Shown here in pieces: positions 44,525-52,187 of a stretch of 64,000 nt of DNA. This stretch comes from Billgrantia desiderata. GTDB taxonomy: Bacteria; Pseudomonadota; Gammaproteobacteria; Pseudomonadales; Halomonadaceae. The translations under genes were made by a program, and so were the position numbers. Below the pieces are notes generated by a model. That model had not been told where the DNA came from, ran no database searches, and saw only the letters and a program-made list of their open reading frames with translations. The stretch lies in contig JAAQTN010000014.1 in assembly GCA_011742915.1 (NCBI GenBank), positions 1 to 64,000 on the forward strand. Reading direction: 5' to 3'. The first letter of the stretch is position 1. Each line of letters opens with the position of its first letter.

Positions 44525-46038
44525 GTCACAACCTCTTCGAAACTTTCGCCGCCCGCATGCGCGACCGTAGCGACGCCGACTTCATCACCACCCGCGAGGG
44601 TCGGCGCTACTCCTACCGCGATGCTCTGGACGCCAGCGCCCGCCTGGCCGGTGCGCTCAAAGCGCTGGGCGTGGCCCCCGGCGACCGCGTTGCGGTGCAG
44701 GTCGACAAGAGCCCCGAGGCGATCCTGCTCTATCTTGCCTGTCTGCGCATGGGCGGCGTCTACCTGCCGCTCAATACCGGCTATACCGCCGATGAGATCC
44801 GCTACTTCCTCGACGACGCCGAACCGGCGCTGTTCGTCTGCCGCCCCGCCGCCCTCGATGAGGCGCGCACGGTGGCCGGCGAAACCGGTTGCCCGGCGGT
44901 GGAGACCCTCGGTACCGATGCCGACGGCAGCCTGCTGACGCTGGCCGAACGGGGCGACGCCTATACCGGCATCGAGCCGCGCGAGCACGACGACCTCGCC
45001 GCCATTCTCTACACCTCCGGCACCACAGGCCGCTCCAAGGGGGCCATGCTGACCCACCGCAACCTCGGCTCCAACGCCGCCACTCTGGTCGAAGCCTGGC
45101 GCTTTTCCTCTGCGGACCGGCTGATCCACGCCCTGCCCATCTTCCATACCCACGGGCTGTTCGTCGGCTGCAACGTGACCCTGATGGCGGGCTCGAGCAT
45201 GCTGTTCCTGCCCAGGTTCGATGCCGACACGATCTTCGAGGAGATGCCCCACGGCACGGTGCTGATGGGCGTGCCCACCTTCTATACCCGTATGGTAGCC
45301 GACGAGCGTCTCACCCCCGAGGCCACCGCCAACATGCGCCTGTTCGTCTCCGGCTCCGCCCCGCTCACCGCCGAGACCCACCAGGCCTTCGAGGCCAAGA
45401 CGGGGCACGCCATTCTCGAGCGCTACGGCATGACCGAAACCAACATGAACATCTCCAACCCCTACGACGGCGAGCGCCGCGCCGGCACCGTGGGCATGCC
45501 GCTGCCGGGGGTGGAGTACCGCATCACCGACCGCGAGACCCACGCGCCGGTGCCCCAGGGCGAGATCGGCATGCTCGAGATTCGCGGTCCCAACGTCTTC
45601 ATCGGCTACTGGCGCATGCCCGAGAAGACCCGCGAGGAACTGCTGGAAGATGGCTTCTTCATCACCGGCGACCTGGCCATGACCGACGAGCAGGGCTACG
45701 TGCACATCGTCGGTCGCGACAAGGACCTGGTGATCTCGGGCGGCTACAACGTCTACCCCAAGGAGGTCGAGCAGGTGATCGACGAACTGGAGGGCGTGGT
45801 GGAGTCGGCGGTGATCGGCCTGCCCCACCCGGATTTCGGCGAGGGCGTCACCGCCGTGGTGGTGCCGCAGCCGGGCGTCACACTGGAGGAACGACAGGTG
45901 CTCGACCATCTCGAAGGGCGGCTGGCGAAGTACAAGCAGCCCAAACGGGTGTTCTTCGCCGATACCCTGCCGCGCAACACCATGGGCAAGGTGCAGAAGA
46001 ACGAGCTGCGCAAGCAGTACCAGGACACCTATCGCTGA
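44521..46038 (+). CDS. matB: Malonate-CoA ligase (malonyl-CoA synthetase)
   Basis: A 505-residue adenylate-forming enzyme. The P-loop YTSGTTGRSKGAM (about 162-174), the ERYGMTETNMN motif, the hinge GRDKDLVISGGYNVYP and the catalytic lysine in NTMGKVQKNEL near the C-terminus are all present. Its place between malonyl-CoA decarboxylase and a TRAP system supports malonate as substrate over other short acids. AAAGGAGAG lies just upstream of the start, inside matA. Last gene of the operon, followed by a stable hairpin. Confidence 0.93.
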   Translation: MSHNLFETFAARMRDRSDADFITTREGRRYSYRDALDASARLAGALKALGVAPGDRVAVQVDKSPEAILLYLACLRMGGVYLPLNTGYTADEIRYFLDDAEPALFVCRPAALDEARTVAGETGCPAVETLGTDADGSLLTLAERGDAYTGIEPREHDDLAAILYTSGTTGRSKGAMLTHRNLGSNAATLVEAWRFSSADRLIHALPIFHTHGLFVGCNVTLMAGSSMLFLPRFDADTIFEEMPHGTVLMGVPTFYTRMVADERLTPEATANMRLFVSGSAPLTAETHQAFEAKTGHAILERYGMTETNMNISNPYDGERRAGTVGMPLPGVEYRITDRETHAPVPQGEIGMLEIRGPNVFIGYWRMPEKTREELLEDGFFITGDLAMTDEQGYVHIVGRDKDLVISGGYNVYPKEVEQVIDELEGVVESAVIGLPHPDFGEGVTAVVVPQPGVTLEERQVLDHLEGRLAKYKQPKRVFFADTLPRNTMGKVQKNELRKQYQDTYR

Positions 46039-46056
46039 GCTTGCGTTCGCTCCCCC

Positions 46057-46088
46057 GCAGCCCGGTCGGTTTGCGCCGGCCGGGCTGC
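46057..46088. terminator. Terminator hairpin after matB
   Basis: A 13-bp stem with one G·T wobble (46057-46069 with 46076-46088, loop TTTGCG) lies 19 bp past matB and 23 bp from the end of the convergent Gate-domain gene. It can serve both strands. Confidence 0.7.
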
Positions 46089-46110
46089 GTTGGTTCTCAA
46101 CCCTGCTCTT

Positions 46111-47232
46111 CTAGACCACCAGCGGCGTGACGAAGAAGGCGATCAGGAAGGCGGTACCCAGGCGCATGACGATGCCCAGCACCGCGGCGCCCATGGCCTC
46201 ACGTTCGGAAAGCTCGGAGCTCTCCGCCCACACCACCGGGACCTGGCCGAACACGGCGGAGAGCGGCAGGCCGGAAGAGGCCAGCACGAAGGAGCCCACC
46301 ACCAGCGAGGGGTCGAGATCGGCAGCGATGCTCTGCAGTTGGCCCATGGCCAGCGTCGGGCTTACCAGCACCGACAGCACGCCGGTTTCCGGATGGATGT
46401 TGAACAGCAGCATGACCCTGCCCAGCCCCGCTTCGATCGGTGCCCAGACGCCGATGTAATCGAGCACACCGATCACAGCGAAGACCAGCGCCACGGCGGG
46501 AATCAGGATCAGCAGCAGCAGCTCCACGCCTTCCCGCGCGGCGCTGAACAGCGTGGGCATGAAGTCGCGCTCGGGCGTGAAGGTCGGCAGATGACCGATC
46601 TCGACCCGCTTGACGTCACGATAGAGCGTTTTCGACAGGATCAGCGGCACGATCACCAGCGGCAGGAACACCGCCAGCAGCACCACGGCAAAGACGTTGA
46701 CCCCGGCAAAGGTCAGCGCCATCAGCCCCAGCATGAAGGTGGAGAACGACTGCTGCGACTGTACCATGGTGGCCACGGCCAGCTTCTGCTCGTCCTTGGT
46801 GGCCCCCGCCTTCTTGAGGATCGGGCCGGAGATCTTACCCGCCGCGTTGATGTCGCCGAAGATGTTGTAGACGCTCGGGATGATCACCGCCGGGTTGACG
46901 CCCAGCAGCTTCATGGCGGGCACGAAGATGCGCACCAGCGCATCGGTGAAGCCCAGCCGCTCCAGCAGCCGGCCGATGATCACGCTGACGATGATGGCCG
47001 TGCCGACCACGCCGGTGAGGAAAACGTCCACCACCACCGGTCGCACGGAGTCGAGAATGGCGTTGAACAGCCCCGAGAGGCTGGTGGGCGAGAGCAGCAG
47101 CATCAACAGGCAGATGCACAGCAGTACGATGCCGACCACTTCGATGCGTTTCCACGCCCGCTTGTTGGCCGGTAGCCCGAGTTCCTTCTTGTCCGGGCTG
47201 GAGTCTTCAGGGGTAGTCACGGTGGTTTTCAT
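46111..47232 (-). CDS. Nucleoside-recognition (Gate) domain membrane protein
   Basis: A 373-residue inner-membrane protein with about ten hydrophobic segments and two Gate-domain-like parts: GVVGTAIIVSVIIGRLLERLG near residue 75 and the C-terminal LASSGLPLSAVFGQVP. Related YjiG/YjiH/SpmAB-type proteins are transporters or spore/osmotic membrane proteins of uncertain substrate. It is 75 bp downstream of the NIF3-like gene on the same strand, so the two probably share an mRNA. Substrate unknown. Confidence 0.7.
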   Translation of the reverse strand: MKTTVTTPEDSSPDKKELGLPANKRAWKRIEVVGIVLLCICLLMLLLSPTSLSGLFNAILDSVRPVVVDVFLTGVVGTAIIVSVIIGRLLERLGFTDALVRIFVPAMKLLGVNPAVIIPSVYNIFGDINAAGKISGPILKKAGATKDEQKLAVATMVQSQQSFSTFMLGLMALTFAGVNVFAVVLLAVFLPLVIVPLILSKTLYRDVKRVEIGHLPTFTPERDFMPTLFSAAREGVELLLLILIPAVALVFAVIGVLDYIGVWAPIEAGLGRVMLLFNIHPETGVLSVLVSPTLAMGQLQSIAADLDPSLVVGSFVLASSGLPLSAVFGQVPVVWAESSELSEREAMGAAVLGIVMRLGTAFLIAFFVTPLVV

Positions 47233-47307
47233 GACAGTGCCTCTATTGTTATTGAATGACTGTTATTGAATGGGCGCTTGGGGAGAGCATAACGGCAAGT
47301 GGCGCCG

Positions 47308-48330
47308 TCATGTCTCGCTCAGCGCATGCTTGCCCAGCAGGTGGCTCGCCGACATTTCCCGGGCGTAGGCCTGCATCGCCTCGTTGCCCACCCGGCGCAC
47401 CGGCGTCGAGGTCACCCGGTCGCGGAACAGCACCACTTCCACGCCTTCGAGCAGCTCGTCCAAGGCGTAGGCCAGGGGCAGGCCGTTCTCGAGGATCTCC
47501 ATCACGTGGCAGTTGCCGACCAGGAAGTTGAGGCCCAGCTCCCGGGCCGTCTCGATCAGCGCGTGGCCGGCATAGACGCGGCTGATCGAGGCCAGCACGG
47601 TATCCACGCCGGGGTTCTCGGCCACCGCCTGACGCAGGTTCTCCGGCGAGAAGCCGGTGTGCGGAAAGATGTGCAGGATGTGCTCGACCGGACTGTCGCG
47701 CTCGCCCAGATGGATGAAACCGCGGGTCTCCACGCTGGTTTCGCGGATCTCGTCGATACCGCGCACCAGCCGCTCCTCCGCCAGCAGCGCGCGATCCTGA
47801 TCCAGCGCCATGTAACCGTCCAGGCGGTCGAGTATGTCGCCCAGGGTGGCTACGCCCGGCAGCGCACGCCCCACGAACATGATGTTGCCGTGAACGCCAC
47901 CGTAGGAAATGCTGCCCTTCTCCACCTTGTGCCCGTGCAGGAAGGGGATGCCCGGGTGCAGGCCGTGAAACGCCTCGTGACACTCCAGCCCGGCCACGTC
48001 GTAGAGATCGAGATAGTTCTTCAGCGTCACCCCGCCGCAGCTGGCGGCATCGGCGATGGGGTGATGCGCCACCACGGCATCCACCCCGGTAGCCCCGGCC
48101 AGCTCGATCACCAGCTCCGTCATGGTCATGCACACCGCGACCTTCTTCACTTCCTTGCTGGGGTCGCCGTAGATCAGCCCCGGAATCTCCAGCACCTCCT
48201 TGCCGTAGATTCCCGACGATTTCATGATCACGAAGGGGTGCTTGCCGCTCTTCACCTCCTCCATGGACGACACCGTCCTGCCACCCGTGATCACGCTCAT
48301 CGCATTGACGATATCCGCTACCTTGGCCAT
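47308..48330 (-). CDS. NIF3-like dinuclear-metal protein
   Basis: A 340-residue protein of the NIF3/GTP cyclohydrolase I type 2-like family. The metal-site motif VVAHHPI has its paired histidines at 89-90, and the second half repeats the fold with further histidines (HIFPHTGFSP). The start at 48330 has GAGGAGA 7 nt upstream. The N-terminal 55 residues differ from classical NIF3, so it may be a specialised branch. A strong hairpin with a T run lies 24 bp upstream of the start. Metal-dependent hydrolase activity is a family guess. Confidence 0.65.
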   Translation of the reverse strand: MAKVADIVNAMSVITGGRTVSSMEEVKSGKHPFVIMKSSGIYGKEVLEIPGLIYGDPSKEVKKVAVCMTMTELVIELAGATGVDAVVAHHPIADAASCGGVTLKNYLDLYDVAGLECHEAFHGLHPGIPFLHGHKVEKGSISYGGVHGNIMFVGRALPGVATLGDILDRLDGYMALDQDRALLAEERLVRGIDEIRETSVETRGFIHLGERDSPVEHILHIFPHTGFSPENLRQAVAENPGVDTVLASISRVYAGHALIETARELGLNFLVGNCHVMEILENGLPLAYALDELLEGVEVVLFRDRVTSTPVRRVGNEAMQAYAREMSASHLLGKHALSET

Positions 48331-48353
48331 CGTTGTTCTCCTCGCATCAGCCA

Positions 48354-48411
48354 TAAAAAAAGACCGCCAGCACAGCGAGAGGCGTAATGCCTCAAACTGC
48401 GCTGACGGTCT
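48354..48411 (-). terminator. Long terminator hairpin just upstream of the NIF3-like gene
   Basis: On the minus strand a 15-bp stem with two mismatches (48397-48411 with 48361-48375) encloses a second hairpin GAGGC/GCCTC (48379-48393) and ends in a seven-T run (48355-48361). A further hairpin CTCGCC/GGCGAG lies just before it (48417-48435). It follows the MpsC-like gene and precedes the NIF3-like start by 24 bp. It may be a plain terminator or an attenuator of the downstream genes. Confidence 0.75.
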
Positions 48412-48494
48412 CGAGCACTCGCCTTCTCAGGGCGAGTTCACATCACCAGTCAGTCTTGCCTGCGGAGTTGCGGACCATGCCCGACGCCTGAGCG

Positions 48495-48908
48495 TCAGAG
48501 GTAGTCGCGCACATCCTTCTTCAGTACCACCACCGTGGCAGAAAGCTCGGCCTCGGCGTCGTAGTCCTTGAAGATGGACAGGACCTCGAAGCCGTACTTC
48601 GCTACCAGCAGCTGCTTGAACTCGTGCTTGAATCCCTTGATGAGATAGTGGTCGGCCAGCTCGCTCACGTTGCTGTTGAGCACGTTGAGGTAGCCAAGCG
48701 CCGGCACCCGCTTGTGCAGGGCGATGACGAGTATCCTGTCGCCCGCGATGTCCACCTTCTGACGCACCACGCCGATACCGAAGATGCGATGGTTGACCTC
48801 GTTGTAGTCCTTGATCAGTTCCTGCTTGAGCTGGCCCAGGGAGCCGATACCCAGGGTGTCGGCATGCGCGGAGCCTGTGCTCGAGAAGTCGCTGCTCAAA
48901 GCGCTCAT
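48495..48908 (-). CDS. DUF2294/MpsC-like protein
   Basis: A 137-residue soluble protein. From about residue 20 it follows the DUF2294 (now MpsC) pattern: a helix LGQLKQELIKDYNEVNHRI, a GD-ILVIAL strand, a helical middle (VSELADHYLIKGFKHEFKQLL) and a C-terminal ATVVVLKKDV strand. In staphylococci MpsC belongs to a membrane-potential system with MpsAB, but no MpsAB is here. The start at 48908 is preceded by GAGG at some distance; the frame is open further to 48974. A TGGTATACCA operator lies 46 bp upstream. Confidence 0.5.
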   Translation of the reverse strand: MSALSSDFSSTGSAHADTLGIGSLGQLKQELIKDYNEVNHRIFGIGVVRQKVDIAGDRILVIALHKRVPALGYLNVLNSNVSELADHYLIKGFKHEFKQLLVAKYGFEVLSIFKDYDAEAELSATVVVLKKDVRDYL

Positions 48909-48953
48909 AGGGGTCGACCTCAATCTCGATCCGGCTGGTTCCCAGAGGACATC

Positions 48954-49153
48954 TGGTATACCAATCTCATGCAAGGTCCAGCCTAGTCAAGCGGGAAAAA
49001 TCTGTCAACAGGGAATAATCGATTATCTCAACCCACCGACATCCCCTTGCTACTCAGCTTGCTACTCATCCGTATCGACGCCGACACCGCAGCGAAAGTG
49101 AGCCTGCCGAGAGGGCTCGATTTTCCGCTCAAGGCACACTTTAGGTATACCAA
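48954..49153. promoter_or_regulatory. Paired GGTATACCAA sites upstream of the MpsC-like gene
   Basis: GGTATACCAA occurs twice in the same orientation, at 48955-48964 (within TGGTATACCA) and 49144-49153. This palindromic word is typical of FCD-type GntR operators. The 254-bp gap between the MpsC-like and aconitase-family genes otherwise holds no gene. Confidence 0.5.
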
Positions 49154-49162
49154 GACACAGGC

Positions 49163-51148
49163 TCATGATATGCCGGCCGCCCCCGCCGAGGCGCCTTTAC
49201 CGCGACGGATGTGGTTGATGACCCCGCCACAGGCCAGCAGCTCACGCTGACGCGGAGTCAGGCCATGGTGCAGACGAAACGTGCCCTTGCCCACCACCTC
49301 GGCGGTGAGTTCGGCCCCGGCGGCAAGCTGGGCATGCAGATCGTGAATCACCAGGCTGTCGCCCTGCTCGAGGCGGTCGTAATCCTGCGCATCGATGAAG
49401 CTCAGCGGCAGCGCGCCGAAGCAGATCAGGTTCTGCCAGTGAATACGTGCGAAGCTCTTGGCCAGTACCGCCTGCAGGCCGAGGTACCGGGGTACCAGGG
49501 CAGCGTTCTCGCGACTCGAGCCCTGGCCGTAGTTGTGCCCCCCGACGATGGCGTGGCCGCCCAGTGTGCGCGTGTTCTCGGCGCGGCGCGCGTAGTCGGC
49601 ATCCACCGCCTCGAAGGTGAACGGGGCCGAGGCGTAGACGCTGCTCCAGTAGGGCATGACCCGCTGCCCGGCCGGCATGATGTCGTCGGTGGAAACGTTG
49701 TCGCCGGTGACCAGCAGCACCGGCACCTCGAGGGTATCGGGCAGCGCGGCGAGCTCCGGCAGGGCCGGGGTATTGTCGGTCTTCTGCAGCGGCTTGAGGC
49801 GCGCCTCGGCCAGCGGCAGCGGCGCCACGAACACATCGCGGTTGACCACCATCTGCGCGGGCTCGGCGATGCGCGGATAGGCCATGTCGAGGCTGCGCGG
49901 GTCGGCGATGGAGCCGGCCAGCGCCGAGGCGGCGGCGGTTTCCGGGCTGCACAGGAAAACGCTGTCCTCGCGGGTGCCGGAGCGCCCCGGGAAGTTGCGC
50001 GGCACGGTGCGCAGGCTGTTGCGTCCTACCGCCGGCGCCTGGCCCATGCCGATACAGCCGTTGCAGCCGGTCTGGTGCAGCCGCGCCCCGCTGGCGACCA
50101 GATCGGCGAGATAGCCGTCTCGGATCAGCGTTGCCAGCACCTGGCGCGAGGAGGGATTGATGTCCAGCGAAACCCCATCGGCCACGGTACGCCCTCGCAC
50201 CATCTCGGCCACCACCGCAAAGTCGCGGTAGCCGGGATTGCCCGAAGAGCCGATGTAGGCCTGGTGCAGCGGCTCGCCGACCACCTCGCGCACCGGCACT
50301 ACCTTGTCGGGGCTTGAGGGTAGCGCGATCAGCGGCTCGAGAGAGGACAGGTCGAGTACCTCCTCGCGGTCGTAGCTACAGCCGGGCTCGGCCGCCAGCG
50401 GCTTCCAGTCCGCCTCGCGGCCACGCGCCGCGAGGAAGCGCCGGGTCTCCTCGTCGCTGGGAAATACCGTAGCAGTAGCACCCATCTCGGTGCCCATGTT
50501 GGCCAGCACGTGGCGGTCCATGGCGGAGAGGTTCGCCAGACCCGGGCCGTGGTACTCGATGATGGTGTTCTTGGCGCCGGCCACGCCGTGGCGTCGCAGC
50601 AGCTCGAGCACCGCGTCCTTGGCCGAGACCCAGTCGGGCAAGCTGCCCTCCAGACGAATGCCCCAGATCTCGGGCATGCTCAGGTAGAGCGGTTCGCCGG
50701 CCATGGCCATGGCGACCTCGATGCCGCCGGCACCGATGGCCAGCATGCCCAGCGAGCCGGCGGCGGTGGTGTGGCTGTCGCAGCCGACGATGGACTGGCC
50801 GGGAATGCCGAAGTGCTCCATGTGCACCGGATGGCTGATGCCGTTGCCCGGCCCGGAGTACCACACGCCGAAGCGCTCGCAGGCGCTCTTGAGGAACAGG
50901 TAGGTCTCGGCGTTGAGGTTGTCGGCCTGGACCAGGCCATGGTCGATGTACTGCACGCTGGGCTGGGTCTTCACCCGGTCGAGCCCCATCGCCTCGAGCT
51001 CGAGCATCACCAGGGTGCCGAGCACGTCTTGCAGCAGGGCCTGGTCGATGCGCAGGGCGATCTCGCTACCGGGCGTCAACTCGCCGTCGACGAGATGGTC
51101 GCGAATCAGCTGCTGGGCGAGGTTGAGCGGCATGGATGGCGTCGTCAT
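49163..51148 (-). CDS. Aconitase-family hydratase (single-chain, prokaryote-type)
   Basis: A 661-residue aconitase-superfamily protein with large and swivel parts in one chain. Seen are GCDSHTTAAGSLGML (122-136), the C362-N-G-C365 cluster motif, and the swivel loop HNYGQGSSRENAA. The canonical third ligand position (GSCTN) reads GSSGN at 300-304, so that cysteine is replaced by serine; I believe relatives share this. The length fits the ~660-residue putative aconitase family rather than AcnA/AcnB. It follows HMG-CoA-lyase-like and CoA-transferase genes, so a citraconate/mesaconate/citramalate-type hydration is as likely as citrate isomerisation. Confidence 0.8.
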   Translation of the reverse strand: MTTPSMPLNLAQQLIRDHLVDGELTPGSEIALRIDQALLQDVLGTLVMLELEAMGLDRVKTQPSVQYIDHGLVQADNLNAETYLFLKSACERFGVWYSGPGNGISHPVHMEHFGIPGQSIVGCDSHTTAAGSLGMLAIGAGGIEVAMAMAGEPLYLSMPEIWGIRLEGSLPDWVSAKDAVLELLRRHGVAGAKNTIIEYHGPGLANLSAMDRHVLANMGTEMGATATVFPSDEETRRFLAARGREADWKPLAAEPGCSYDREEVLDLSSLEPLIALPSSPDKVVPVREVVGEPLHQAYIGSSGNPGYRDFAVVAEMVRGRTVADGVSLDINPSSRQVLATLIRDGYLADLVASGARLHQTGCNGCIGMGQAPAVGRNSLRTVPRNFPGRSGTREDSVFLCSPETAAASALAGSIADPRSLDMAYPRIAEPAQMVVNRDVFVAPLPLAEARLKPLQKTDNTPALPELAALPDTLEVPVLLVTGDNVSTDDIMPAGQRVMPYWSSVYASAPFTFEAVDADYARRAENTRTLGGHAIVGGHNYGQGSSRENAALVPRYLGLQAVLAKSFARIHWQNLICFGALPLSFIDAQDYDRLEQGDSLVIHDLHAQLAAGAELTAEVVGKGTFRLHHGLTPRQRELLACGGVINHIRRGKGASAGAAGIS

Positions 51149-51182
51149 TGTTATTGGCCTCTTGTCACGGTGAACGGTGGGC

Positions 51183-51254
51183 GGCGTCAGCGGGCCACAT
51201 GGCGCCGGCGTCAGCGGGCCGGCATTGCGCCGGTGTCAGCGGGCCGGCATTGAG
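51183..51254. repeat. Three tandem ~24-bp copies of the 3' end of the HMGL-like gene
   Basis: Units begin at 51183, 51207 and 51232 and share the core GTCAGCGGGCC; units two and three also share GGCATTG. On the minus strand each unit carries the sequence encoding the terminal Ala-Arg-stop. The duplication lies in the gap between the lyase and aconitase-family genes. Confidence 0.8.
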
Positions 51255-52162
51255 TAGCGCCGATCCGCCTTGCCGGCCTTCACCACCTGCCCGGGGGTAT
51301 CGTGGCCGACCAGCGCCGGCAGCATGGCGGAGGCCGCCAGCAGGGCGTCCAGATCGACGCCGGTCGAGACGCCCATCTGCTCGAACATGTGCACCAGGTC
51401 CTCGGTACAGACGTTGCCGGTGGCACCGGGGGCGTAGGGGCAGCCCCCCAGCCCGCCCAGCGAGGCATCGAAGCGCACGATGCCCGCCTGCCAGGCGGCC
51501 AGGGCATTGGCCAGCCCCATGCCGCGGGTATTGTGGAAATGCAGGGTGAAGGGAATCCCGGGGAAGCGCGCCTGCGCCGCCTCGCAGAGTCGCGCCACCT
51601 GGGCCGGGTTGGCCATCCCGGTGGTGTCGCACAGCGTCACCCCCTGCACGCCCAGCGCCAGCTGACGCTCCACCAGCTCGAGCACGCGCGCCTCGGGCAC
51701 CTCGCCCTCGAACGGGCAGCCGAAGCTGGTCGAGAGCGAGGCGTTGACGAAGACGTTGCGGCCGCGAGGGTCGCCACGCAGCGCCTCGACGATGGCGGCG
51801 AACTGTTCGAGGGACTGCTCCGGGGTCATGCGCAGGTTGGCCAGGCCGTGGGAATCGCTGGCCGACATCACCAGATTGACCTCGTCCACCCGGCACTCCA
51901 GCGCCCGCTCCAGTCCTTTGACGTTGGGCACCAGCACGGTGATGCCCACGTCGTCACGGCGCTGTATGCCGCTCACGACCTCGGCCGCATCGCGCAGGTT
52001 GGGGATGGCCTTGGGCGAGACGAAGGAGGTGGCCTCGATGCGCGCCAGCCCGGTGGCGGAGAGCGCATCGATCAGGCGGATCTTGTCCGCGGTGGGCACG
52101 AAGGTCGCCTCGATCTGAAAGCCGTCGCGGGGCGCCACTTCGTTGATCTGCAGTTGGGTCAT
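51236..52162 (-). CDS. HMG-CoA-lyase-family protein
   Basis: A 308-residue TIM-barrel lyase. Catalytic and metal residues are visible: R12-D13 and Q16 (PRDGFQ), H208/H210 (LHFHN) and C241 in GGLGGCPYAPGATGN. The reaction type is retro-Claisen cleavage of a 3-hydroxy-3-methylacyl-CoA to acetyl-CoA. With the CoA-transferase 25 bp upstream and the hydratase downstream, (R)-citramalyl-CoA (to acetyl-CoA plus pyruvate) is a strong alternative to HMG-CoA, since members of this family have that activity. The leucine-degradation genes expected beside a true HMG-CoA lyase are absent. Confidence 0.85.
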   Translation of the reverse strand: MTQLQINEVAPRDGFQIEATFVPTADKIRLIDALSATGLARIEATSFVSPKAIPNLRDAAEVVSGIQRRDDVGITVLVPNVKGLERALECRVDEVNLVMSASDSHGLANLRMTPEQSLEQFAAIVEALRGDPRGRNVFVNASLSTSFGCPFEGEVPEARVLELVERQLALGVQGVTLCDTTGMANPAQVARLCEAAQARFPGIPFTLHFHNTRGMGLANALAAWQAGIVRFDASLGGLGGCPYAPGATGNVCTEDLVHMFEQMGVSTGVDLDALLAASAMLPALVGHDTPGQVVKAGKADRRYSMPAR

Positions 52163-52187
52163 GCTGGCTCCGGTGTCGGTCGAGGGG

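Noticed and set aside
48412..48494. TPP or ykkC riboswitch in the leader before the NIF3-like gene
   Set aside because: CTGAGAA occurs, but the rest of the TPP core is missing and no guanidine-type core is present.
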